Part shown: positions 16,443 to 25,654 of the stretch, piece by piece
Layout: every line of letters begins with the position of its first letter
How positions within the stretch are numbered: position 1 is the stretch's first letter
NCBI GenBank assembly: GCA_022842585.1
Contig: JALHPI010000004.1
Coordinates: 1 to 41,247 of the forward strand
Origin: Minisyncoccota bacterium
GTDB taxonomy: Bacteria > Patescibacteriota > Minisyncoccia > Phycocordibacterales > Phycocordibacteraceae
Direction: 5' to 3'
Length of the DNA: 41,247 bases
The notes under the pieces: model-generated
The model's input: only the letters and a program-made list of their open reading frames with translations
Databases searched by the model: none
Told to the model about the DNA's origin: nothing
Made by a program: the position numbers and the translations under genes

Positions 16443-16940
16443 ATGGCTGACCGCTCCCATATAGCGTATTTCCGGAATTTCGTATTTGGGGTGGAGGACA
16501 GCCTCGTCTCTACCGTCGGCCTCCTCTCGGGAGTCGCTATCGCCGGCATGACGAGCCATCAGGTATTTGTGACCGGTATCATCCTTATATTCGTGGAAGC
16601 CATCTCCATGGCCGCAGGCTCTTTTCTTTCGGAGTCGACAGCGGAGGAGTACGCGACCGGCTCCGAAACACTTTCGAGCAAAAGCTACCTATCTTCCGCC
16701 GTGATGTTCGTTTCGTACTTCATCTCCGGATTCATTCCGCTTGTTCCGTATCTTTTATTTCCGTCAGCCACCGCGTTCTGGGTCTCTATCGGTGCCTCTC
16801 TCATCTCACTTCTCATCCTCGGCATCGTGGGCGCGAAGCTCACCAAGACGCGCATGACCACGAATGCACTGCGCATGGTGTGTATCGGCGGGCTCGCTAT
16901 CGGCGTAGGCGTACTTGTAGGTACCATGCTCGGCCTATGA
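16443..16940 (+). CDS. VIT1/CCC1 family metal (Fe/Mn) transporter
   Basis: FRNFVFGVEDSLVSTVGLLSGVAIAGMTSHQVFVTGIILIFVEAISMAAGSFLSESTAEEYA. Confidence 0.88.
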   Translation: MADRSHIAYFRNFVFGVEDSLVSTVGLLSGVAIAGMTSHQVFVTGIILIFVEAISMAAGSFLSESTAEEYATGSETLSSKSYLSSAVMFVSYFISGFIPLVPYLLFPSATAFWVSIGASLISLLILGIVGAKLTKTRMTTNALRMVCIGGLAIGVGVLVGTMLGL

Positions 16941-18466
16941 TAATTGTCCTGAACTTCGGAAGTCAGTTTGCGCATCTCATCGCGCGACGCGTGCGCGACA
17001 TGGGGGTGCGTGCGGAAATACTTCCGCATGACGCGACACCCGCAGACATACGCGCATTCAATCCTGCCGGCATCATCCTTTCGGGCGGGCCATCCTCAGT
17101 CCTAGAAAAAGGCAGCCCAAAACCTCATGCTGATATTTTCACCCTCGGTGTTCCAATACTCGGCATCTGCTACGGCCATCAGGCGATTGCGCACATGCTC
17201 GGCGGGAAGGTAACGCTCGGGAAGCACCGTGAGTTCGGGAAGGAAACACTTCTCGTCTCAAAACGAAGCGGACTTTTTAAGGGTCTCACGCCCAAAGAAA
17301 TCGTATGGTTCTCACACGGCGACCAGGCGACGAAGCTCCCGAAAGGTTTCTCCGCAATTGCGTCTACTGACTCCTGTACCTACGCGGCATTTGAAAACGA
17401 GAAGCAGCGCATCTATGGCATCCAGTTCCATCCGGAAGTAACGCATACCAGGCATGGCAAGACGGTGCTGAAGAATTTCGTCACCGACATCTGCAAGGCG
17501 AAAAAGGATTGGAACATGAAGACAGTCGCAAGCGACATCATCGAGCGCGTAAAGGAAGAGGTGGGGAAGGAAGAAGTGGTGGTGGGTATCTCGGGTGGGG
17601 TGGATTCACTCGTCGCCGCGACCCTTATCCATAAAGCGATTGGGAATCGCCTGCATGCGGTTTTCGTGGATACCGGACTCCTCCGGAAGGGTGAGGTGGA
17701 GCAGGTGGGCGGATTCTTGCGTAAGAACGGATTCAAGAAGCTGCGCATCGTGGATGCGTCAAAGCTTTTCCTTACGCGCTTAAAGGGAGTGAGCGACCCA
17801 GAACAGAAGCGAAAGATAATTGGTCATACGTTTATAGAGGTATTTGAAACGACGATTAAGAAAGAGCTCGGGAAGAAAGTCGCGTATCTTGCACAAGGCA
17901 CCATCTACCCGGACCGCATCGAGAGCGCTGCGACCGGGAAGAATGCCTCGAAGATAAAGAGCCATCACAACCTCACGCTTCCAGAGAAGCTTGGTTTTGG
18001 CATACTCGAACCGATAAAGGATTTGTATAAAGACGAAGTGCGCCGCGTGGGTGCGACGCTCGGACTCCCGCACGAGCTTCTGTGGCGCCATCCGTTCCCA
18101 GGACCAGGACTTGCGATACGCATCGTGGGCGAGATAACGGCGGAGCGTCTCCACATCCTTCGCGAGGCGGACGCCGTATATATGGAGGAACTGAAGAAAG
18201 CAGGAGAATACGAAAAGATATGGCAGGCATTTGCCGCGCTCCTTCCGGTGAAGGTGGTTGGGGTGATGGGGGATGCGCGTACCTACGAGTATGTGATTGC
18301 GCTTCGCGCTGTGGACTCGGTAGACGGCATGAGTGCCGACTGGCACAAGATGCCGCACGAGCTTTTGGAAAAAATATCAGGCGCCATCATTGGCAAGGTG
18401 CGCGGGGCAAACCGCGTACTGTATGACGTCACGCAGAAGCCGCCCGCGACTATTGAGTACGAATAA
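16937..18466 (+). CDS. guaA: GMP synthase (glutamine-hydrolysing)
   Basis: Start MIIVLNFGSQFAHLIARRVRDMGV overlapping the upstream stop by 4 nt; GATase GICYGHQAIAHMLGG, PP-loop VGISGGVDSLVAATL, C-terminal RPVDSVDGMSADW-like 'LRAVDSVDGMSADWHKMP'. Confidence 0.97.
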   Translation: MIIVLNFGSQFAHLIARRVRDMGVRAEILPHDATPADIRAFNPAGIILSGGPSSVLEKGSPKPHADIFTLGVPILGICYGHQAIAHMLGGKVTLGKHREFGKETLLVSKRSGLFKGLTPKEIVWFSHGDQATKLPKGFSAIASTDSCTYAAFENEKQRIYGIQFHPEVTHTRHGKTVLKNFVTDICKAKKDWNMKTVASDIIERVKEEVGKEEVVVGISGGVDSLVAATLIHKAIGNRLHAVFVDTGLLRKGEVEQVGGFLRKNGFKKLRIVDASKLFLTRLKGVSDPEQKRKIIGHTFIEVFETTIKKELGKKVAYLAQGTIYPDRIESAATGKNASKIKSHHNLTLPEKLGFGILEPIKDLYKDEVRRVGATLGLPHELLWRHPFPGPGLAIRIVGEITAERLHILREADAVYMEELKKAGEYEKIWQAFAALLPVKVVGVMGDARTYEYVIALRAVDSVDGMSADWHKMPHELLEKISGAIIGKVRGANRVLYDVTQKPPATIEYE

Positions 18467-18486
18467 TACCTATTAAAGAGAAGCGT

Positions 18487-19461
18487 ATGTCGGAAAAAGC
18501 AGGAGGGAAAGATACTAATGAGGATGTAAGAGCAGACCCATTCCATATTAAAGAAGGAGCTGAAGCCATCTCAGATGGTGTTCAAACGGCGGAAGCCGCG
18601 TGGCCAGTGCTTCTCAAGGCCGCACATATCATTAAAGCGCTTGCGGGCCCGAGGCTCGGAGTGGAGCTTTTCGATAAATTCGCATCGCTTTCAAAGACAG
18701 ATGCTTTTAAGGCGATTGCACGCTTCAAACCGTACCAGGTTGCGCGCATCGTACTTGCACTTGGATGCGCATCAGGTCCGGGTGACATCACTCAGGAAAA
18801 TCTCATTTCGGTACTGAATAGCGTGCATAGTGCGTCGCGCGTCGAGTCGATACAACGGAGTAAGGAACTGGCACCGGTTAATTTCGAAAAGAAAGAAAAA
18901 GCGGTTCAGCACTTCCTTGATGATGTTCGTCCGCATGTAGAGACGCTCCGTGCACAATTTGGAGCGACTGATGACCCTATTGCGCAGCGCGCACTCCGTT
19001 TCGCATTTTCAAACGTATTCATTTCGTATGAAAATAGGATTTCCGTCGGACAATTCGAGGAGGACGAAGAGTATCAAACCAAAATGCCGGAAATGCTCGG
19101 CGCACCAATCGGACTCGATGATTTGCTTACAGGCACTCAGGACGAAACACTTGTATTCGGACAGAAGGTACGGCTCGATGATTTGAACGAAGACCAAACT
19201 CCGAAATCGATGCCTATACGCGAGAACCCGGTACGTACGGAAGCGTATGTCGCTTTTAAGAAAAAGCTTTTTGAAATTTACAATACAGACGCGTTCAAAG
19301 CGCTCCAGCAGAGAGTGGGGGATAAGGGTCTCCTGTTCGACTACGAAGTACTCATCGACCCGGACCTTGCGCCTCCGGAGTTGGTGGCTGAGGCGCGTGA
19401 ACGGGCAAAACTTTCTCCCATGATTGCGTTCGTAAACCCAAAAACCGTAAAAGAAACCTAA
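18487..19461 (+). CDS. Hypothetical protein between guaA and guaB
   Basis: 324 aa clean ORF, no family recognised. Confidence 0.6.
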   Translation: MSEKAGGKDTNEDVRADPFHIKEGAEAISDGVQTAEAAWPVLLKAAHIIKALAGPRLGVELFDKFASLSKTDAFKAIARFKPYQVARIVLALGCASGPGDITQENLISVLNSVHSASRVESIQRSKELAPVNFEKKEKAVQHFLDDVRPHVETLRAQFGATDDPIAQRALRFAFSNVFISYENRISVGQFEEDEEYQTKMPEMLGAPIGLDDLLTGTQDETLVFGQKVRLDDLNEDQTPKSMPIRENPVRTEAYVAFKKKLFEIYNTDAFKALQQRVGDKGLLFDYEVLIDPDLAPPELVAEARERAKLSPMIAFVNPKTVKET

Positions 19462-19507
19462 CAACCGGCGACTTCTTGCCTCAGGGAAGGGTGTGATATA
19501 GTTCGGC

Positions 19508-20560
19508 ATGGGAAAGATACTTACTGGTGAATACCTCACCTTCGACGACGTCCTGATTTACCCAGGCGCGTCCTCAATCGAGCCAAAACAGGCTACGGTC
19601 TCTACCGTTCTCGCCAAAGGCTTCACACTCGATATTCCAATCATCTCCGCGGCTATGGACCGCGTCTCTGACGCTAAAATGGCGGTCGCACTATCTTCGC
19701 TCGGCGGGCTCGCCATCATCCACCGCAACAACACCGCTGAAGAGGAGGCGGCGATGGTGAAGGAAGCGAAGAAAAAAGGCGCGCGTGTGGGTGCTGCGTG
19801 CGGTCCGTTCGATATCGAGCGCGCAAAACTTTTGGTAAAAGCAGGTGCGGATTTGATTTCCATAGATTCCGCACACGGACACAATGCAAACGTAATCGCA
19901 GGCGCAAAGAAAATAAAGAAAGTCATCGGGAAGGTTCCGCTTCTTGTGGGGAATATCGCGACGAAGGAAGCGGCAGAAGAATTGGTGACATTTGCCGACG
20001 GCATCAAAGTAGGTATCGGCCCTGGGTCCATCTGCACAACGCGCATCGTGTCGGGGGTTGGCGTTCCACAATTGACGGCGATTATGGATGTTGCGGCAGT
20101 CGCTTCAAAGAAGGGTGTGCCGGTCATCGCGGACGGGGGCATCCGTAATTCAGGCGATATCGCAAAAGCCATTGCGGCAGGTGCGTCTGCGGTAATGCTT
20201 GGCGGACTCTTGGCGGCAACGGACGCTGCTCCAGGGAAGGTGATCACTATGAACGGAAAGAAATTCAAGGAGTATCGCGGTATGGGCTCCATGGCGGTGC
20301 TTAAGGAAAAGAATGCGAACGACCGCTATCTTGGCGACGCAAAGGGTATGGTGGCCGAAGGCGTGTCAGGACTCGTGCCGTATACAGGTACGCTTGAGGC
20401 GGTCGTAGGACAGCTCGTGGGCGGGCTTCGCGTATCCATGGGATACGTAGGCGCGAAAGATTTGAAAGCACACCGCGCACGCACGCGCTTTATCAAAGTT
20501 TCGAAGGCCGCCGTTGTTGAAGGGAGGCCGCACTCACTTGCTGGTACCAAAGAAGAATAG
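19508..20560 (+). CDS. guaB: IMP dehydrogenase lacking the CBS/Bateman insert
   Basis: LTFDDVLIYPG, catalytic loop GIGPGSICTTRIVSGVGVPQ, ADGGIRNSGDIAKAIAAGA, flap NDRYLGD, VGGLRVSMGYVGAKDL; 350 aa with no CBS pair between the N-terminal barrel part and GARVGAACG. Confidence 0.92.
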   Translation: MGKILTGEYLTFDDVLIYPGASSIEPKQATVSTVLAKGFTLDIPIISAAMDRVSDAKMAVALSSLGGLAIIHRNNTAEEEAAMVKEAKKKGARVGAACGPFDIERAKLLVKAGADLISIDSAHGHNANVIAGAKKIKKVIGKVPLLVGNIATKEAAEELVTFADGIKVGIGPGSICTTRIVSGVGVPQLTAIMDVAAVASKKGVPVIADGGIRNSGDIAKAIAAGASAVMLGGLLAATDAAPGKVITMNGKKFKEYRGMGSMAVLKEKNANDRYLGDAKGMVAEGVSGLVPYTGTLEAVVGQLVGGLRVSMGYVGAKDLKAHRARTRFIKVSKAAVVEGRPHSLAGTKEE

Positions 20561-20569
20561 TCGTTCGGA

Positions 20570-20741
20570 TTGCACGGAAACGAGGTACGCATAACCGCCC
20601 TGCGAGGCGGTTTGCTCGCGCTCGTTCGCGCGGCCGTCACGAAGACGTGACGGATCGTGCTCGCCTTTCATGCGGACATGAAAGAATTCGGCTTTCGGAA
20701 AAGCCGAATTGCTCACTGTGCGAGCCCTCGTTTCCGCGCAA
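20570..20741. other. Multi-hairpin intergenic element B between guaB and the ECF sigma gene
   Basis: Terminal stem ttgcacggaaacgagg/cctcgtttccgcgcaa (one mismatch) enclosing aaccgcc(ctgcga)ggcggtt, ccgtcacg(aaga)cgtgacgg, ctttcatg(cgga)catgaaag and aattcggcttt(cgga)aaagccgaatt. Confidence 0.75.
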
Positions 20742-20776
20742 CCCTCACTTAGGGTGTAAGGGGAAAGGGTGGAAAT

Positions 20777-21322
20777 TTGGTAATATACGGTGGTCTCAAT
20801 CGTTATCCTATGCGGAGCAACAGCACCATCCAAGAAGCCTATCTGGCTGCCTACGACGCAAACGCCGATGCGGTTTTCCGCCTATGCTACGGCAAGACGA
20901 GCAATAGGGAGGAGGCGAAGGATATGACCCAGGAGGTGTTCGCCCGGGTATGGGTGCGAGTCTCGGGCAACAAAGGGGACATAGAAAATCTGCGAGCGTT
21001 CATTTTTACGGTCGCGAGAAACCTCATCAAGGACTACTACAAAAAGAAGAAATCGGTCCTGGAGCGCGATTTGCCCGAAGGCACGTTCGAGCAGATTCCC
21101 GTTGCCGCCGACCAGCAATTGGGGAGCGAGAGCGCCTTGATGCTCGAGACTTTGAAAAGCCTCGACGAATCGTACCGTGAAGTCCTCATGCTTCATCTGG
21201 TCGAAGGCATCCCGATTAACGAGATAGCCGAGCTGCTTTCCGAGCGGCCCAACACGATATCGGTGCGCGTGAAGCGTGGTATCGAGAAAATGCGTGCGAA
21301 GCTTCACATAGAAACCATATGA
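20777..21322 (+). CDS. ECF-type RNA polymerase sigma factor
   Basis: Sigma2 YDANADAVFRLCYGKTSNREEAKDMTQEVFARVW...LRAFIFTVARNLIKDYYKKKK; sigma4 LDESYREVLMLHLVEGIPINEIAELLSERPNTISVRVKRGIEKMRAKL. Confidence 0.92.
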   Translation: MVIYGGLNRYPMRSNSTIQEAYLAAYDANADAVFRLCYGKTSNREEAKDMTQEVFARVWVRVSGNKGDIENLRAFIFTVARNLIKDYYKKKKSVLERDLPEGTFEQIPVAADQQLGSESALMLETLKSLDESYREVLMLHLVEGIPINEIAELLSERPNTISVRVKRGIEKMRAKLHIETI

Positions 21323-22509
21323 CCGACTTAGAAAAAAATTTCACACGGATTAAAAACGACATCTCTTTGACAAGCGAAGAGCGTGCTTTCATGCGCACCT
21401 ATCTTGAAGCGTTTTCAAATGCCAAGCCTGTACATGCACCCGTACCCTCACCCTATGCGTACTTTTCATTCTTCATGCAGCCGGCGCGCATGGTGGCACT
21501 CCTGCTCATCATTGCGGTCACCGGAAGCGCTACCACCGTCGCCGCTTCAGGAAACGCGCTTCCCGGCGAGACGCTCTATAGTCTTAAAGTGAACGTGAGC
21601 GAACCGCTCCAAGGCGTACTCGCATTTTCATCGAATGAAAAGGCCGATGTCGAAATACGCCATGCCGAGGAACGCTTGAAGGAAATCCAGCTCCTTTCCG
21701 CGGAAGGCAAGGACGACCGCATTCCGAATGCGGCGCTGAACGCGGAGAAGCGCATCGCGGACGCCCGTGCCCGCGTCATCTCGCTTATCGGCGACGACTC
21801 AAACGACAGCGAAGCGGAGTTCCTCTATAGCTTGTCAGCGCATGCCGATATCTTGGATGCGCAGGCGTTTGAGCGCGACGACGAAGCAGGCATCTCCATG
21901 TCAAAACTCGCGCGCATTGCGCGCGGCACCGACGACACGGAACTGCTGGCAAGTGCGGAGCGCGCCCAGAAAATCGTGGATAAAGCCAAGGACCGTATCG
22001 GTCGCGACAAACTTCCCGCGGAAGCGCGCGAAGCGCTCTCCGGCGAACTCTCACTCGTCATGGATGAACTTGCGAAGGCTGAGGCGCTCGGCTCGGTACG
22101 CGGCTATAGCCTCGCGGAACGCCATGCGTACCGCGTGCTCGCGCTTGCGGAATCCGCGGAGCGCATCGCCGAGAAGACCGGAAAGCAGGTGCACATCAGC
22201 TTCAGCGATTCCGATTCAGGGAAGAGTACGTCCGAAGACACGGCACGCACCACGAGCGCGGTGGAAGCGACTGCGGTCATGCTCATGGCTACCGGTCCTG
22301 CAGAAGACTCCTCAGAAAAAGACAGGAATGATGACGAAGAAGACGAGGAAGACGTGCGTACCTTGAAGCTTGAAATAGGGGATGAGGACGAGTCAGACAG
22401 GGACGACGAAGACCGCTCCGGCAGTAACTCGGGTTCGTCTGATGAAGACGATAGCGAAAGTAATTCCGGCTCGGGTTCAGGCGGTGACGGGGACGGTGGC
22501 AGGCGCTAA
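21319..22509 (+). CDS. DUF5667-like membrane protein with acidic Ser/Gly/Asp-rich C-terminus, candidate sigma-factor partner
   Basis: ATGA overlap with the sigma gene; single TM MVALLLIIAVTGSATTVAAS followed by GNALPGETLYSLKVNVSEPLQ..., low-complexity acidic tail DEDDSESNSGSGSGGDGDGG. Confidence 0.75.
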   Translation: MTDLEKNFTRIKNDISLTSEERAFMRTYLEAFSNAKPVHAPVPSPYAYFSFFMQPARMVALLLIIAVTGSATTVAASGNALPGETLYSLKVNVSEPLQGVLAFSSNEKADVEIRHAEERLKEIQLLSAEGKDDRIPNAALNAEKRIADARARVISLIGDDSNDSEAEFLYSLSAHADILDAQAFERDDEAGISMSKLARIARGTDDTELLASAERAQKIVDKAKDRIGRDKLPAEAREALSGELSLVMDELAKAEALGSVRGYSLAERHAYRVLALAESAERIAEKTGKQVHISFSDSDSGKSTSEDTARTTSAVEATAVMLMATGPAEDSSEKDRNDDEEDEEDVRTLKLEIGDEDESDRDDEDRSGSNSGSSDEDDSESNSGSGSGGDGDGGRR

Positions 22510-22515
22510 CGCCTG

Positions 22516-25500
22516 TTAGGAAATTGCAGACTCTTTTTCAGCTATCTCGTAGTACCGACGAGTTTCTTTTCCCGGCCAGCGGTAGTAGAGGATAGGAATG
22601 AGGACGAGGGTGAGGAGGAGCGAGAAGGCGAGCCCGAACATGATGGCGAAGGCAAGCGGCGCCCAGAACGGGGACGCAAGCGCAAGCGGAATCATACCGA
22701 CGACGGTCACGATGGTAGTGAGGAGAATGGGACGAAGACGCGAGGTCGCCGCCTCCACGACTACTTGTTCAAGCGTGAAGTCCAAGTGCTCCTTGTGGAT
22801 GCGTGCAATGGAGTCCATGAGGATGATGGCGTGATTGATGATAACGCCCGCAAGCGCAATGACGCCGAGCATGCTCGTCAAAGAAAGCGGCTGACCCATA
22901 AGCGTGAGACCCGCGTGCACACCGATAAGTGAGAGCGGGATAAGGAGGAGGAGATAGAAGGAATGGCGGAACGAGTTGAACTCGAGTACGAGGATGGCAA
23001 GCATAAGCGCCGCTCCCGCAATGAGTGCGATGAAGAGTTCAAGGAACGACTGACCCACGTCCTCGCTTTCGCCGCCCTGCTTGATGACGACGCCTTCCGG
23101 GAGGAGGTCCTCGGTGAATTTTTTCGTAAAGGTGTTGGTCGCTTCAATCGCGTTTCCGTTTGTTGATACGGCGGCGGTCACGGTCATGATACGGGTGCCC
23201 GCTTCGTGGCGGATAACGCGCTGTGCAGCTTCGTATGACACGTCTGCAATGGATGAGAGCAGTACCGGTCCGTTCTTTCCCGGAAGGGTGAGCGAGCGTA
23301 CCGCGTCGATGGATACGTTCGTCGTCTGCGACGGATCCGTATAGTTCGGGTTCAAATCGAGCTTCGTGCGCACTTCAATATCGTCCTTTCCGGTTCGGAT
23401 AGACGTTGCCTTTACGCTAAAGAGGGCGGTGCGGAGTGTCTCGGCGACAAGGGGTGCGGAGACACCCTGCTCAGCCGCCTTTGCGCCGTCGAGCCTGACG
23501 ACGAACTCCGTGCTCGAATCCTTTGTCGAAGCGTTGACGTTTATGACGTTCGGGATATCGGCAAGCACGTTTGCCGCGCGGTCGGCCGCAAGCGTGAGCG
23601 CACCGAGATCGTCTCCTGAGAAGGTGACGGTAATAGGGTCGGCAGCAGGAGGACCGTTTGCAGGCTCTCCGACGGTGATTTGCGCGGACGTGACTGCGGT
23701 AAACGCCTGGCGAAGACGCGCGGCAAACTGCGCGCTCGTCTCCTCATGTTTGTCAGGCATGTTTACCGTGATGTTCGCTATCTGGCCTCCGTTTCCGGCA
23801 CCTTCAAACCCGCCGGCAAGTGAGGAGCCTGCACCGACCACGGTGACGAAGGATTCGACCGCGTTGTCCGCATAGAGGATTTCCTCCACTTCACGCACCG
23901 CAAGGTCAGTAACGCTTAGGTCGGTACCTTGCGGCTTTTCGATATTTATATAGAGGTAGTCGAAGTCTTCACTTGGGAAGAGCACTGACTTTAGAAGCCC
24001 CGTCGCGGGAAGCGCAAGTGCGACCACGAACAGTACGCCCATCAGAATCATGAAGCGATTCTGGTTCTGCTTGTCGTGGAGGAGTTTGTGGAGGAATGCA
24101 CGGTACCATGTCTGCGCAATGCGGTTGTAGCGCTCCTGCCGACGCTCCTCTTCGCGCGTATCGTCTTTCACGTACATGACGGAGAGAAGCGGTACGAACC
24201 CGAGCGCCACGAAAATGGAGGCAAGCAATACGAAGATAACGGTGTAGGGGATAGACGCGAGGAACTTGCCCATGATGCCCGAAAGGAAGAAGAGCGGGAT
24301 GAATACGACGATGGTCGTAAAGGTGCCGGCGATAAGCGGCCATGCGTATTCGCGTATGGCCGCGACTGCGGCGTCGTGCGCGCCGAGTTTCTTGAGGCGC
24401 GTATGGAATGCCTCTACCACCACGATACCCGAGTCCACGAGAATACCGATGGCGAGGATGAGTGAGAAGAGCGATACGTTGTTCAACGTATTGCCTGAGG
24501 CCTGCATGAAAATGAAGGCAATGAGGAAGGAAAGGGGAATGGAGGCCGCCGCCACGAACGCTTCGCGCCAGCCAAGCGTTGCAAACAGCACCAAGAGTAC
24601 GAGCACGATGGTCTCAAGACCGGCCTTCGTAAGGTCGTTCAAGGACTTAGCCACTTCTTCGGCGCCGTCGTAGGAGACGACGATATCGGTGCCGGCGAGT
24701 ACGCCTGTGGCGCGCATATCCTCAAGTTTCTGCTTTGCCGCTTCGGCAATCTCCACAATGTTGCCGCCGCGGCTCTTTGAGACGGTGAGCGTGAGGGAAG
24801 GATTTGCCGGCGCACCACCTACTGATACGCGCGAGTAGCTCGTCGGGTCCTCAAGACCGTCAACGACACGCGCGACGTCCGCTATGCGGATAGGGTTACC
24901 ACCCGGGCCCGGTATGTACACTTGCGCGACGTCTTCGGTCGAAGACACTCCCGCATCAAAGCGCACGCCGTACTCGATACCGTCAACGGTGATGGCACCG
25001 GCAGGTGCGCCGAAGCCCGCAGCGGAAATGGACTGGGTGACCTGTGAGACCGTGAGGCCGAACTGGCGAAGCTTCGCTTCATTGATGATGACCTGCACTT
25101 CGCGTGCACGCACTCCGGAGAGCGCGACACTCGCTACGCCCGGTACGCGCTCCACTTCGTCTTTCGCCGCCTCACCAAGCTTGGTCAATTCCGCGGGAGC
25201 GAGATTTCCTGATACCGAGACGATGAGGATGGGCTGGTCGGCGAAGTTTACATCGGAGACGACCGGGTCGGTCGCTTCTTCGGGTAATTCTGGACGCACG
25301 GTATCAACGGCGTCTTTCAAGAGCTGTATGGATTTGTCTATATCCGCAGAGGCGACGAACTCAACCGATACGGATGAAAAGCCCTCTCCGGAGGTCGAGG
25401 TGACTTTCGACACCCCTTCAACCGGGAGTACCCCATCTTCTATTTTGTCGGTGATAAGGCGCTCAACGTCGGAAGCGGACGCTCCGGGAAGCGCGGTCGT

Positions 25501-25644
25501 GACGATACCAAGGGGTATGGCGATATCTGGCGTCGCTTCCTTGGGGATAGTAATCACCGAGTATCCGCCAGCTATGACGAATACGATCATCAAAAAAATG
25601 GTGAAGTGATGTCTGTTTACGAAAAATGACCAAAAGTTCGTCAT
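22516..25644 (-). CDS. RND family efflux transporter permease (AcrB/HAE1-type)
   Basis: 1042 aa; two six-TM units with 'PRPGETTPDIAIP'-like N-terminal 'IPKEATPDIAIPLGIVTTALPGASASDVERLITDKIE', 'SLFSLILAIGILVDSGIVVVEAFHTRL', 'ALAGVIINHAIILMDSI'. Confidence 0.95.
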   Translation of the reverse strand: MTNFWSFFVNRHHFTIFLMIVFVIAGGYSVITIPKEATPDIAIPLGIVTTALPGASASDVERLITDKIEDGVLPVEGVSKVTSTSGEGFSSVSVEFVASADIDKSIQLLKDAVDTVRPELPEEATDPVVSDVNFADQPILIVSVSGNLAPAELTKLGEAAKDEVERVPGVASVALSGVRAREVQVIINEAKLRQFGLTVSQVTQSISAAGFGAPAGAITVDGIEYGVRFDAGVSSTEDVAQVYIPGPGGNPIRIADVARVVDGLEDPTSYSRVSVGGAPANPSLTLTVSKSRGGNIVEIAEAAKQKLEDMRATGVLAGTDIVVSYDGAEEVAKSLNDLTKAGLETIVLVLLVLFATLGWREAFVAAASIPLSFLIAFIFMQASGNTLNNVSLFSLILAIGILVDSGIVVVEAFHTRLKKLGAHDAAVAAIREYAWPLIAGTFTTIVVFIPLFFLSGIMGKFLASIPYTVIFVLLASIFVALGFVPLLSVMYVKDDTREEERRQERYNRIAQTWYRAFLHKLLHDKQNQNRFMILMGVLFVVALALPATGLLKSVLFPSEDFDYLYINIEKPQGTDLSVTDLAVREVEEILYADNAVESFVTVVGAGSSLAGGFEGAGNGGQIANITVNMPDKHEETSAQFAARLRQAFTAVTSAQITVGEPANGPPAADPITVTFSGDDLGALTLAADRAANVLADIPNVINVNASTKDSSTEFVVRLDGAKAAEQGVSAPLVAETLRTALFSVKATSIRTGKDDIEVRTKLDLNPNYTDPSQTTNVSIDAVRSLTLPGKNGPVLLSSIADVSYEAAQRVIRHEAGTRIMTVTAAVSTNGNAIEATNTFTKKFTEDLLPEGVVIKQGGESEDVGQSFLELFIALIAGAALMLAILVLEFNSFRHSFYLLLLIPLSLIGVHAGLTLMGQPLSLTSMLGVIALAGVIINHAIILMDSIARIHKEHLDFTLEQVVVEAATSRLRPILLTTIVTVVGMIPLALASPFWAPLAFAIMFGLAFSLLLTLVLIPILYYRWPGKETRRYYEIAEKESAIS

Positions 25645-25654
25645 TTTAGAAAGC

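Noticed and set aside
20570-20741. tRNA or rRNA fragment in element B
   Set aside because: No acceptor/T-arm pattern (GTTCRANYC) or CCA end; hairpin sizes and the long closing stem do not fit a tRNA.
24884-25609. Plus-strand ORFs opposite the RND transporter and adaptor genes (24884..25609, 26193..27116)
   Set aside because: Ser/Thr/Ala-rich shadow ORFs over coding sequence of known families.
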